Positions 33,715 through 41,551 of a stretch of 64,000 nucleotides of DNA are shown one piece after another. The translations under genes and the position numbers were made by a program. Under the pieces are notes generated by a model. It did not search any database. It was given only the letters and a program-made list of their open reading frames with translations, and was not told the DNA's origin. This DNA is from Actinoplanes siamensis (GTDB lineage Bacteria; Actinomycetota; Actinomycetes; Mycobacteriales; Micromonosporaceae): the NCBI RefSeq assembly GCF_016862395.1, contig NZ_BOMW01000056.1:25871-89870 (forward strand). The letters are read 5' to 3'. How positions within the stretch are numbered: position 1 is the stretch's first letter; every line of letters starts with the position of its first letter.

Positions 33715-33789
33715 TCAGCTGTTGGGGCGCTTGCCGTGGTTCGCGCCGCTCTTCTTCCGGGCCTTCTTCTTCCGAGCCTTCTTGGCCAT
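33715..33789 (-). CDS. 50S ribosomal protein bL37 (24 residues)
   Basis: A 24-residue, strongly basic peptide (MAKKARKKKARKK, then SGANHGKRPNS). It closely matches the actinobacterial bL37 seen in the Mycobacterium smegmatis ribosome, whose tail is KANHGKRPNA. AAAGGAGG lies 6 nt upstream of ATG 33789, an excellent ribosome binding site. At 75 nt it is easily missed. In ribosome structures bL37 inserts into the large subunit rRNA. Confidence 0.9.
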   Translation of the reverse strand: MAKKARKKKARKKSGANHGKRPNS

Positions 33790-33923
33790 GAGGGCCTCCT
33801 TTCGCACGCTTCTGCTCAGCCGCCGATCGTAGTCGGCGCGTCCCGTGGGCCGGGACTCGCCCGCGCATGATCCGTGTTTTGATGGTCTTCCCTACGAGGG
33901 AGTGACAGGAGGGCGATCAAAGC

Positions 33924-34139
33924 ATGTCCGAGGAGATCCGGGCCGAGATGGTGGCCAACGTGTGGAAAGTCGTGGCCGGCGTCGGCGACACCGTCGCGGA
34001 GGGCGACACGCTGGTGATCCTGGAGTCCATGAAGATGGAGATCCCGGTGCTGGCCGAGGCTGGCGGCACGGTCGGCGAGCTGGCCGTGAACGAGGGCGAC
34101 GTCGTTCAGGAAGGCGACCTGATCGCCGTCATCGACTGA
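33924..34139 (+). CDS. Biotin/lipoyl attachment domain protein (TB7.3-like)
   Basis: 71 residues: a single biotinyl domain. The acceptor Lys is in ILESMKMEIPVLAEAGG (ESMKMEI), and the domain ends with the usual EGDLIAVID. It resembles Rv3221c (TB7.3), a biotinylated protein of unknown carboxylase partnership that lies beside the sigH locus in Mycobacterium. RBS GGAGGG lies 9 nt upstream. No carboxylase subunit is adjacent. Confidence 0.93.
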   Translation: MSEEIRAEMVANVWKVVAGVGDTVAEGDTLVILESMKMEIPVLAEAGGTVGELAVNEGDVVQEGDLIAVID

Positions 34140-34142
34140 CGC

Positions 34143-35684
34143 TCACTTCCGGAGCCAGCGCAGCAGGTAGGACCGGCCGCGCTGGCGAGGGACGACCGGC
34201 ACCCGGACGGTGGCCGCGGCCAGCTCCCGGGTGGACCGGTCCAGCTCCGGCGTGACCAGCGCCAGCTCGGCGACCGCCCGGACGTGCGGCCCGCCGGCCA
34301 CCTCGGCGAACCGCCCGGCCACCACGGCCGCCACGTCCGCCCGCGCCCCGGGGTCCACCCAGGCGTAGGTGATCAGCGCGAACAGCGCCGCCTGGGTGAC
34401 CCGGTCGATGTCGCCGTCGAGGAGTCCCAGCAGCAGCTTGCGCCGGCCGGAGTCCAGCCACGGCTCCTCCGAGCCGTGGTGCAGCAGACCCAGGCAGGCC
34501 CAGACCTCCGCGCCGCCGGGGCGCCCGGCGCCGGTCACCGTCGGGTGGCCCAGCAGCGCCAGCAGCTCCCACGGCTCGACCAGCACCAGGCCGAGCGCGC
34601 GGTCGTAGGCCGCCGGCGGGTGCGGCCAGTCCGCCGAGGCTACCCGCAGCAGCCGGTCCACCGCGTCCGCGGACGGCTCCGCGTTCACCGTCGGCCGGCT
34701 GGCCGGCAGCCGGGACAACCCGGCCGGCAGCCCGCTCAGCCAGGCCGCGTCCCGGCAGCACTCGTCCAGGTCGGTGTGCTCGTGGGTGTCATCCGGGTGG
34801 TCCCGGACGAAGTCGGCGAGCCCGACCAGGTGCGCCACGTCGCCGTCGGCCCGGAACCGCAGCCGATGGGCGGTGTGCACCACGCAGTCGTACCGCGGGT
34901 CGCGTTCCAGCGCCCGGTCGGTCCAGCGCAGCGCCTCCTGGAGCCGGCCCAGGTCGGCGAGGGTGGCCGCGACGTCGGCGTAGACCGAGAGGTCGTCCGG
35001 GTCGTACATGACCGCGCGGCGCAGCGCGGCCAGCGCCTCCGGGATCCGGCCGGCGCTGCGGTACGCGTACCCCAGCCAGATCTCGCCCAGCTTGGACGGG
35101 CGTGACCGCTGGCCCCGCACCGCCCAGTCGATCGCCAGGCGCGGCTCGCCGAGCCGGCGGGCCAGCGCGGACCCGGCGCCGAGCAGCATGGCGTGCTCGC
35201 CGTGCGCGGCCACGGTGTGCCGGACCACTGTCAGGTAGGGGCGCAGCGGGGTGGCGGCCGATCTCGGCGCCGGATCGCCTACCGCGGTGCAGAGCCGCAT
35301 CACCGTGCGCGCCAGCGTGTCCGGGTCGATCCGCGCGCCGAGCACCGGGTCGCTGACCCACGGCACGCCGGCCCAGTCGACGCCGGGCGTGTGGCCGCTG
35401 GCCGCGGCGAGCAGCGGCAGCCCGTCCTCCGGGCGACCGGCCGCGGCGAGCAGGTGCGCGTGCGCCGCCACCCGGCCGGCCGGGGCGTAGGGCTCCAGCG
35501 GGAACAGGTCGAGGGCGTCGTCCGCGCGCGCCGCCAATCGGCTGAGCAACTCGTGGATCTCCGGCAGGGTGGGTGCGTGGTGCAGCGCCCCGGCCAGGTG
35601 GCGGGCGGCCTGGTCCATCTCGCCGCGGTCGAGAGCGGCGCGGGCGAGGGTGAGGTCGTGCCGGACCTGGGGATGGGCATCCAC
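34143..35684 (-). CDS. TPR-containing protein of unknown role
   Basis: 513 residues, cytoplasmic. TPR-like helical pairs are visible at about 8-60 (LTLARAALDRGEMDQAARHL) and 190-285 (EIWLGYAYRSAGRIPEALAA, LRRAVMYDPDDLSVYADVAA, TLADLGRLQEALRWTDRALE). The C-terminal 200 residues look like HEAT-type helices (LLLGLLDGDIDRVTQAALFA). It is convergent with the biotin carrier, stops 3 nt apart, and divergent from the SIS gene. Probably a protein-interaction scaffold; no partner is indicated. Confidence 0.8.
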   Translation of the reverse strand: MDAHPQVRHDLTLARAALDRGEMDQAARHLAGALHHAPTLPEIHELLSRLAARADDALDLFPLEPYAPAGRVAAHAHLLAAAGRPEDGLPLLAAASGHTPGVDWAGVPWVSDPVLGARIDPDTLARTVMRLCTAVGDPAPRSAATPLRPYLTVVRHTVAAHGEHAMLLGAGSALARRLGEPRLAIDWAVRGQRSRPSKLGEIWLGYAYRSAGRIPEALAALRRAVMYDPDDLSVYADVAATLADLGRLQEALRWTDRALERDPRYDCVVHTAHRLRFRADGDVAHLVGLADFVRDHPDDTHEHTDLDECCRDAAWLSGLPAGLSRLPASRPTVNAEPSADAVDRLLRVASADWPHPPAAYDRALGLVLVEPWELLALLGHPTVTGAGRPGGAEVWACLGLLHHGSEEPWLDSGRRKLLLGLLDGDIDRVTQAALFALITYAWVDPGARADVAAVVAGRFAEVAGGPHVRAVAELALVTPELDRSTRELAAATVRVPVVPRQRGRSYLLRWLRK

Positions 35685-35824
35685 GAGTGAAGACAGTACG
35701 GGCAGCGGCGCGATCTGTCAGTCCGCGCGTTTGCGCAGTAGTGCGCGAAAGATTGACGTACTAAGCTATTTCTTGCAAGACTGCGCATCGATCGCGCGAG
35801 AACTGCTCATCTGGGGAGGATGAC

Positions 35825-36862
35825 GTGACGGAGCGAGGCCACGGGATGGCAGCGGACATCGCGGAACAACCGGAGGGTTTCGCCCGCCTCCTGGAGGGCC
35901 CGCACGCGACAGCGATCGCCGAGGTCGCGGCGGAGGTGGCGGCCCGCCGGCCGCGCAACGTGGTCTTCGTCGGCCGCGGCACCTCCGACCACGCCGCGCT
36001 CTACGGCGCCTACCTCACCGAGATCCGCCTGGGTCTGCCGGTGGCCAGCGCCTCGCCGAGCGCCATCACCCTCTACGGCGCCCGCCCCGATTTCACCGGC
36101 TCACTGGTCGTCGGGGTCAGCCAGAGCGGCGGCTCGCCCGACCTGACCGGGGTGCTCTCCGCGGCTCGGGAGAACGGCGCGCTCACCCTCGCGGTCACCA
36201 ACAACCCGGAGTCGCCGCTGGCCCGGGCCGCCGAGCTGTCGGTGGACGTGGCGGCCGGGCACGAGCGGGCGGTCGCCGCGACCAAGTCGTACACCGCCGA
36301 GCTGCTCGCGTTGCTGCTGCTGGTCGAGGGCATCCGGGCCGGCGGCGGGCGGCTGCCCGAGGCGGAACGGGCCGCGCTGGCCGAGCTGCCGCGGCTGGCC
36401 GCCACCGCGCTGGCCGACCGGAACGCCGAGGAGGTGGCGCAGCGCTACCGGTTCGCGCCGCACATGGTGACGACCGGCCGGGGGTATGCGTATCCCACCG
36501 CCCGAGAGGCCGCGCTCAAGCTGATGGAGACGTCGTACGTGCCGACGCTCGCGTTCTCCGGCGCCGACCTGCTGCACGGTCCGCTCGCGATGACGGACGT
36601 CGACGTGCCGGTGATCGCGGTGGTGGGGGACGGCCCCGGCGGCAGGTCGATGGAGGACGTGCTCACCCGGCTCGGCGAGCGCAAGGCCGACGTGCTGACC
36701 GTCGGCCCGCGGGGCAGGCTGGCCGTGCCCGCCGTGGACGAGCGGCACAGCCCGCTGCTGGACATCCTGCCGCTGCAGAAGCTCGCGCTCGCGCTGGCGC
36801 TGGCCCGCGGCGAGGACCCGGACGCCCCGCGCGGCCTGAAGAAGGTGACCAGCACTCTCTAG
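35825..36862 (+). CDS. SIS domain phosphosugar-binding protein (GlmS/AgaS isomerase-like)
   Basis: 345 residues from GTG 35825, preceded by GGGGAGG. Two SIS domains without a glutamine amidotransferase domain: the first (about 35-170) has VFVGRGTSDHAALYGAYLTE and VGVSQSGGSPDLTGVL; the second (about 195-335) has TTGRGYAYPTAREAALKLME and FSGADLLHGPLAM. This matches the isomerase part of glucosamine-6-phosphate synthase, so amino-sugar phosphate deamination or isomerisation is likely. No DasR-type operator was recognised in the 140-nt divergent promoter region. Confidence 0.88.
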   Translation: MTERGHGMAADIAEQPEGFARLLEGPHATAIAEVAAEVAARRPRNVVFVGRGTSDHAALYGAYLTEIRLGLPVASASPSAITLYGARPDFTGSLVVGVSQSGGSPDLTGVLSAARENGALTLAVTNNPESPLARAAELSVDVAAGHERAVAATKSYTAELLALLLLVEGIRAGGGRLPEAERAALAELPRLAATALADRNAEEVAQRYRFAPHMVTTGRGYAYPTAREAALKLMETSYVPTLAFSGADLLHGPLAMTDVDVPVIAVVGDGPGGRSMEDVLTRLGERKADVLTVGPRGRLAVPAVDERHSPLLDILPLQKLALALALARGEDPDAPRGLKKVTSTL

Positions 36863-36892
36863 GCGAAACATACCCGTGGCAGGCTTGGACCC

Positions 36893-38473
36893 GTGTCCAC
36901 CCTGCGCGATCTCGTCGAGGAACACACCAGCCTCGGTTCCGCCGACATCGACCGCCTGCACCGCCTCGCCGGTGACTGGCAGCTGCTCTCCGATCTCTCC
37001 TTCGCCGATCTGCTCCTCTGGGTGCCGGTCAAGGGGGAGCAGCCGCGCCAGTTCCTCTGCGTGGCGCAGGTACGCCCGACCACGGCGCCCACCGCCTACC
37101 AGGACGACCAGGTCGGCAAGATCTTCGGCGGTCCCGAGGTGGCACACCTGGACGTGGCCTTCACCCAGGAGCGGATCTGGCGGGAGGGCGACCCGGTGTG
37201 GTACGGCGACACCCCGGCCCGCCACGAGGCGATCCCGGTGCGGCGCCGCGACGAGCACGACCACGAGGAGGGCTACAGCGAGGTGATCGCGGTGATCGGC
37301 CGCGACACCAACCTGAGCACCGCCCGCACCCCCAGCCAGCTGGAGCTGAACTACCTGACCACCGCCGACGACCTGGCCCAGATGGTCGCCGACGGCACGT
37401 TCCCGCCGGTCCGGCAGCCCGGGGAGATGACCACCTCGGCCCCCCGGGTCGGCGACGGCCTGATCCGGCTGGACGCCTCCGGCAAGGTCACCTACGCCAG
37501 CCCGAACGCGCAGTCGGCGTACCGGCGGCTCGGCTTCAGCGCGCACCTGGTCGGCGAGGAGCTGGCCGGTCTCTCCAGCCGGCTGGCCGCCGACCCGCTG
37601 GAGGGCAACGACGTCGCCGAGCGGATCCGGTCAGCGCTGCGCGGCGAGTTCCCGCCCCGGATGGAGTTCGAGGCCCGGGGCGCCACCGTCCTGACCCGCT
37701 CGCTGCCGCTGCTGCCGGCCGGCGTCCCGATCGGCGCGCTGGTGCTGGTCCGCGACGTGACCGAGGTGCGCCGCCGGGACCGCGCGCTGATGACCAAGGA
37801 CGCCACCATCCGGGAGATCCACCACCGGGTGAAGAACAACCTGCAGACCGTGGCCGCTCTGCTGCGCCTGCAGGCCCGCCGGGTGGACGCGCCGGAGGCC
37901 CGGATGGCGCTGGAGGAGTCGGTGCGCCGGGTGGCCTCGATCGCGCTGGTCCACGAGACGCTCTCGATGTCCAGCGACGAGGCGGTGGAGTTCGACGGGA
38001 TCGTGGACCGGGTGGCCACGGCCGCGACCGAGGTGGCCTCCACCGGCTTCGCGGTGCGCATGCGGCGCGAGGGGACGTTCGGCATACTGCCCGCGGAGAT
38101 CGCCACGTCGCTGGTGATGGTGCTGAACGAGCTGCTGATCAACGCGGTCGAGCACGGCTTCCCCGAGGCGGACGACGACGAGGCGCCCGCGCCGCCGCCG
38201 GTGTCCCTGACGCCGGGCGGGCCGGCGATGCCCGCGGCGCCGTCCGCGGAGGTGGTCGTGTCCGCGCATCGGTTCCGCAAGCAGCTGCACGTCACGGTGG
38301 CCGACAACGGGCAGGGGCTGCCGGAGGGGTTCCGCCCGGACGCCGGTGGCCGTCTCGGCCTGCAGATCGTCCGCGCGCTGGCCACCGGCGAACTGCGCGG
38401 CAGCATCGAACTGCGCAACCGGGCCGGCGGCGGGACCGAGGCGGTGCTGGTCGTCCCGCTCGGCAAGCGCTGA
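36893..38473 (+). CDS. pdtaS: Sensor histidine kinase, PdtaS type
   Basis: 526 residues from GTG 36893, soluble. An N-terminal GAF-like domain (about 1-160) and a PAS-like domain (about 180-290) precede a HisKA_2 dimerisation domain with His310 (IREIHHRVKNNLQTVAALL) and an HATPase (NELLINAVEHGF, VADNGQGLPEGF, GLQIVRAL). An extra ~35-residue Pro/Ala/Asp-rich insert lies between the N box and the next strand. In Mycobacterium PdtaS (Rv3220c) signals to the ANTAR regulator PdtaR; no ANTAR gene lies here. The locus position agrees with Rv3220c. Confidence 0.93.
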   Translation: MSTLRDLVEEHTSLGSADIDRLHRLAGDWQLLSDLSFADLLLWVPVKGEQPRQFLCVAQVRPTTAPTAYQDDQVGKIFGGPEVAHLDVAFTQERIWREGDPVWYGDTPARHEAIPVRRRDEHDHEEGYSEVIAVIGRDTNLSTARTPSQLELNYLTTADDLAQMVADGTFPPVRQPGEMTTSAPRVGDGLIRLDASGKVTYASPNAQSAYRRLGFSAHLVGEELAGLSSRLAADPLEGNDVAERIRSALRGEFPPRMEFEARGATVLTRSLPLLPAGVPIGALVLVRDVTEVRRRDRALMTKDATIREIHHRVKNNLQTVAALLRLQARRVDAPEARMALEESVRRVASIALVHETLSMSSDEAVEFDGIVDRVATAATEVASTGFAVRMRREGTFGILPAEIATSLVMVLNELLINAVEHGFPEADDDEAPAPPPVSLTPGGPAMPAAPSAEVVVSAHRFRKQLHVTVADNGQGLPEGFRPDAGGRLGLQIVRALATGELRGSIELRNRAGGGTEAVLVVPLGKR

Positions 38474-38624
38474 CGCCGGCGCCCCGGACCGAAGATCAGG
38501 CCCGGCTGGTTTTTGGGGCTCTCTCCGGGCTGCCGGGGCGCCTCTCGGCGCCGGCCGGGGTGGCTCGGGCCGGGCGGTGGACGGGTTGATCAACATCGAT
38601 GGTCGGGTGTCTCCCACCTGCGCT

Positions 38625-38642
38625 GTAACGGATTCGTAACGG
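38625..38642 (+). promoter_or_regulatory. Direct repeat GTAACGG, 11-nt period, upstream of sulfur operon
   Basis: Two GTAACGG copies start 11 nt apart (38625 and 38636), one helical turn, about 95 nt before the leader peptide. A regulator or promoter element is possible; no regulator is identified. The rest of the 38474-38734 gap shows nothing else. Confidence 0.4.
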
Positions 38643-38734
38643 TGGTAGGAGAACTCCGCCAAGTGCCGTGGACCACACTCCCGGATTCTGGACCTCACTG
38701 GCCCACATTCGGATTGCGTGAGAGGCTTACCGGC

Positions 38735-38821
38735 ATGACCGCTGCAATCGACCGCCGCTTCGTGGCCCGCCGCCACGTCGACTACGGGCGTGTCTTCAGC
38801 GCGATGTGTCCGGCTTCCTGA
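38735..38821 (+). CDS. Cys-containing leader peptide of the sulfur-assimilation operon
   Basis: 28 residues ending in RRHVDYGRVFSAMCPAS, starting at ATG 38735. It has the RRHVD(x)GRVxSAxC signature of the short peptides annotated as putative leader peptides upstream of actinobacterial sulfur genes. A Cys codon (TGT) lies four codons before the stop. It is 122 nt upstream of the sulfite reductase start. Translation stalling at Cys under sulfur starvation, affecting downstream expression, is the inferred role; the downstream gap has no obvious simple terminator. Confidence 0.8.
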   Translation: MTAAIDRRFVARRHVDYGRVFSAMCPAS

Positions 38822-38943
38822 CGCCGCCCCAAAGAGATTCGGGCGCGGATGACAAGCCGGCCCCTCCCCGACGCTGATGTCGCGGAGCCTCTCGATGGCC
38901 GCGATTGTCCTCCGGTGCCCACGAAACCCGGAGGAACGCCGCC

Positions 38944-40635
38944 ATGGCGCCCAGCAACACTCCCGCGACGCCGACCGCACGCCCCCGTAAGGCGCGCGGC
39001 GAGGGTCAGTGGGCGCTCGGACACCGCGAGCCGCTCAACCCGAACGAGCGCAGCAAGAAGGACGACAACCCGCTCAACGTCCGGACCCGCATCGAGAACA
39101 TCTACGCCCACGGCGGCTTCTCGTCGATCGACCCGGCCGACCTGCGCGGCCGGTTCCGCTGGTGGGGGCTCTACACGCAGCGCAAGGCCGGGATCGACGG
39201 CGGCCGCACCGCGGTGCTGGAGCCGGAGGAGCTCGAGGACGAGTACTTCATGCTCCGCGTGCGCATCGACGGCGGCGCGCTGAACCTGGCCCAGCTGCGC
39301 ACCATCGCCCAGATCTCCACCGAGTTCGCCCGGGACAGCGCCGACATCACCGACCGGCAGAACATCCAGCTGCACTGGGTGCGCATCGAGGACGTGCCGG
39401 AGATCTGGCGCCGGCTGGAGGCGGTCGGCCTGCAGACCACCGAGGCGTGCGGCGACTGCCCGCGCGTCGTGCTGGGCAGCCCGGTCGCCGGCATCTCGGT
39501 CGACGAGGTGATCGACGGGACACCGGCCATCGACGAGATCGTCGAGCGGTACATCGGCGACCCGGCGTACTCGAACCTGCCGCGCAAGTTCAAGACGCAG
39601 ATCTCCTGGCTGGCCGACGGGCCGTACCAGGTGAACGACGTCTCGTTCGTCGGCGTGGTGCACCCCGATCACGGCCCCGGCTTCGACCTCTGGGTCGGCG
39701 GCGGCCTGTCCACCAACCCGCGGCTGGCCGAGCGCCTCGGCATCTGGGTGCCGCTGGCCGAGATCCCCGAGGTCTGGGCCGGTGTGGTAAGCATCTTCCG
39801 GGACTACGGCTACCGCCGGCTGCGGCACCGCGCCCGCCTGAAGTTCCTGCTGGCCGACTGGGGCGTGGAGAAGTTCCGCGAGGTCCTGGAGAAGGAGTAC
39901 CTGGGCCGCGCGCTGGTCGACGGGCCGGCGCCGGACCTGCCGGAGAAGCCGATCGACCACATCGGCGTGCACAAGCAGCGCGACGGGAAGAACTACGTCG
40001 GCGCCGCGCCGGTGGTCGGCCGCTCGTCCGGCACGCAGCTGAGCCGCCTGGCGGAGATCGCCGAGCGGCACGGGTCGGACCGGGTGCGGCTCACGGCGTA
40101 CCAGAAACTGCTCGTCCTCGACATCGCCGACGACCGCGTCGAATCACTGATCACCGATCTCCGGGAGATCGGGTTGGAAGCCCGTCCCTCCAGCTGGCGG
40201 CGCGGCACCATGGCCTGCACCGGCATCGAGTTCTGCAAGCTGGCCATCGTCGAGACCAAGGCGCGCGGCGAGGAGCTCGTCGCCCGGCTCGAGGAGCGGC
40301 TGAAGGACTTCGACGCGGACATCTCGGTGCACCTCAACGGCTGCCCGAACGCGTGCGCCCGCACCCAGGTCGCCGACATCGGGCTCAAGGGCCAGTTGGT
40401 GATGAACTCGCACGGCGAGCAGGTGGAGGGTTTCCAGATCCACCTCGGCGGCGCGCTCGGCATGGCCAAGGGGGAGACCGCCGGCTTCGGCCGCAAGCTG
40501 CGCGGCCTGAAGGCCACTGCCGAGGAGCTTCCGGAGTACGTGGAACGTGTCGCCCGCAACTACCTGGCCGGTCGTTCCGACGGCGAGACGTTCGCCAACT
40601 GGGTGATGCGCGCGGACGAGGGGCTCCTGAAGTGA
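38944..40635 (+). CDS. Ferredoxin-type sulfite (or nitrite) reductase
   Basis: 563 residues from ATG 38944, with GGAGGA 8 nt upstream. Six-electron reduction of sulfite to sulfide on a siroheme-[4Fe-4S] centre. Cluster/siroheme ligands are Cys425 and Cys431 (TMACTGIEFCK), Cys467 and Cys471 (NGCPNACAR). Siroheme-contact blocks include DITDRQNIQLHW and GLQTTEACGDCPRVV. The APS reductase and CbiX-type neighbours favour sulfite over nitrite as substrate. First structural gene of the operon. Confidence 0.93.
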   Translation: MAPSNTPATPTARPRKARGEGQWALGHREPLNPNERSKKDDNPLNVRTRIENIYAHGGFSSIDPADLRGRFRWWGLYTQRKAGIDGGRTAVLEPEELEDEYFMLRVRIDGGALNLAQLRTIAQISTEFARDSADITDRQNIQLHWVRIEDVPEIWRRLEAVGLQTTEACGDCPRVVLGSPVAGISVDEVIDGTPAIDEIVERYIGDPAYSNLPRKFKTQISWLADGPYQVNDVSFVGVVHPDHGPGFDLWVGGGLSTNPRLAERLGIWVPLAEIPEVWAGVVSIFRDYGYRRLRHRARLKFLLADWGVEKFREVLEKEYLGRALVDGPAPDLPEKPIDHIGVHKQRDGKNYVGAAPVVGRSSGTQLSRLAEIAERHGSDRVRLTAYQKLLVLDIADDRVESLITDLREIGLEARPSSWRRGTMACTGIEFCKLAIVETKARGEELVARLEERLKDFDADISVHLNGCPNACARTQVADIGLKGQLVMNSHGEQVEGFQIHLGGALGMAKGETAGFGRKLRGLKATAEELPEYVERVARNYLAGRSDGETFANWVMRADEGLLK

Positions 40636-40790
40636 GCGACGCCCGGTCCGCCCCGCTCTACTGCCCCTACTGCGGTGAAGAGGACCTCCGCCCCAACGAG
40701 TCCTCGCACGGCGCCTGGGAGTGCCACTCCTGCGCCCGCGTCTTTTCGGTCAAGTTCATCGGGTTGTTGTCCAAGGGAGCTACCAAATGA
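40632..40790 (+). CDS. Small zinc-ribbon-like protein within the sulfur operon
   Basis: 52 residues from GTG 40632. Two CxxC pairs, LYCPYCGEEDL and WECHSCARVF, form a classic zinc ribbon or rubredoxin-like knuckle. It overlaps the sulfite reductase stop (GTGA) and its own stop overlaps the cysH start (ATGA), so it is made in step with both. Its function is unknown; an electron-transfer or assembly role in sulfite/APS reduction is a guess from context. Confidence 0.85.
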   Translation: MSDARSAPLYCPYCGEEDLRPNESSHGAWECHSCARVFSVKFIGLLSKGATK

Positions 40791-41551
40791 GCATCCTCAA
40801 CGCCACCGGCCTGGGCCTGATCAACCTGGGCGCGCCCAGCGCCCCCGCCGACCCCGCTCGGCGCGGCCCCGAGGAGCTGCGGGAGCTGGCCCTCGCGGCC
40901 GCCCGCGACCTCGAGGGCAGCTCGGCCGAGGAGATCGCCGCGTGGGCGACGGGCGCCTTCGGCGAGCGGTTCTGTGTCACCAGTTCGATGGCCGACGCCG
41001 TGGTCGCGCACCTCTTCTCCCGTGTCGCGCCCGGGGTGGACGTGGTCTTCCTCGACACCGGTCTGCACTTCCCGGAGACCCTGAAGATCCGCGACACGGT
41101 CGCCCGCACGATGAACGTGAACGTGCGCTCGATCCGCCCGCGGATGACGGTCGGCCAGCAGGACGGGGAGTACGGTCCGCGGCTGTTCGCCCGTAACCCG
41201 GACGAGTGCTGCTTCATGCGCAAGGTGGAGCCGCTGGAGCGGGCCCTGGCCGACTACGACGCCTGGGCCACCGGCCTGCGCCGCGACGAGTCGCCGACCC
41301 GCGCCAACACGCCGGTCGTCGCCTTCGACGCGAAGAAGGGCAAGGTCAAGGTCAACCCGATCGCGGCCTGGACGCAGGCCGACGTGGACCGCTACATCAG
41401 CCGGTGGAACGTGCCGGTGAACGAGCTGTTCAAGAAGGGGTACGGGTCGATCGGCTGCTGGCCGTGCACCCGGCGGACGAAGGCCGGGGAGGACCCGCGG
41501 GCCGGCCGGTGGGCGATGTTCGAGAAGACCGAATGCGGTCTGCACGTCTGA
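40787..41551 (+). CDS. cysH: Adenylylsulfate (APS) reductase
   Basis: 254 residues. Reduces APS (or PAPS) to sulfite with thioredoxin. The [4Fe-4S] ligands of APS-type enzymes are present: Cys141-Cys142 (ECCFMRK) and Cys224-xx-Cys227 (CWPCTRR). The catalytic Cys is in the C-terminal TECGLHV. The P-loop-like SSMADAVVAHLF and the DTGLHFPET motif also fit. The Cys-Cys/CxxC pattern argues for APS rather than PAPS. The start overlaps the zinc-ribbon gene. Confidence 0.94.
   Translation: MSILNATGLGLINLGAPSAPADPARRGPEELRELALAAARDLEGSSAEEIAAWATGAFGERFCVTSSMADAVVAHLFSRVAPGVDVVFLDTGLHFPETLKIRDTVARTMNVNVRSIRPRMTVGQQDGEYGPRLFARNPDECCFMRKVEPLERALADYDAWATGLRRDESPTRANTPVVAFDAKKGKVKVNPIAAWTQADVDRYISRWNVPVNELFKKGYGSIGCWPCTRRTKAGEDPRAGRWAMFEKTECGLHV

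Noticed and set aside
35685..35824. DasR-type operator or strong promoter between the TPR and SIS genes
   Set aside because: A TTGACG hexamer occurs at 35753, but no -10 lies at proper spacing and no match to the DasR palindrome was found.
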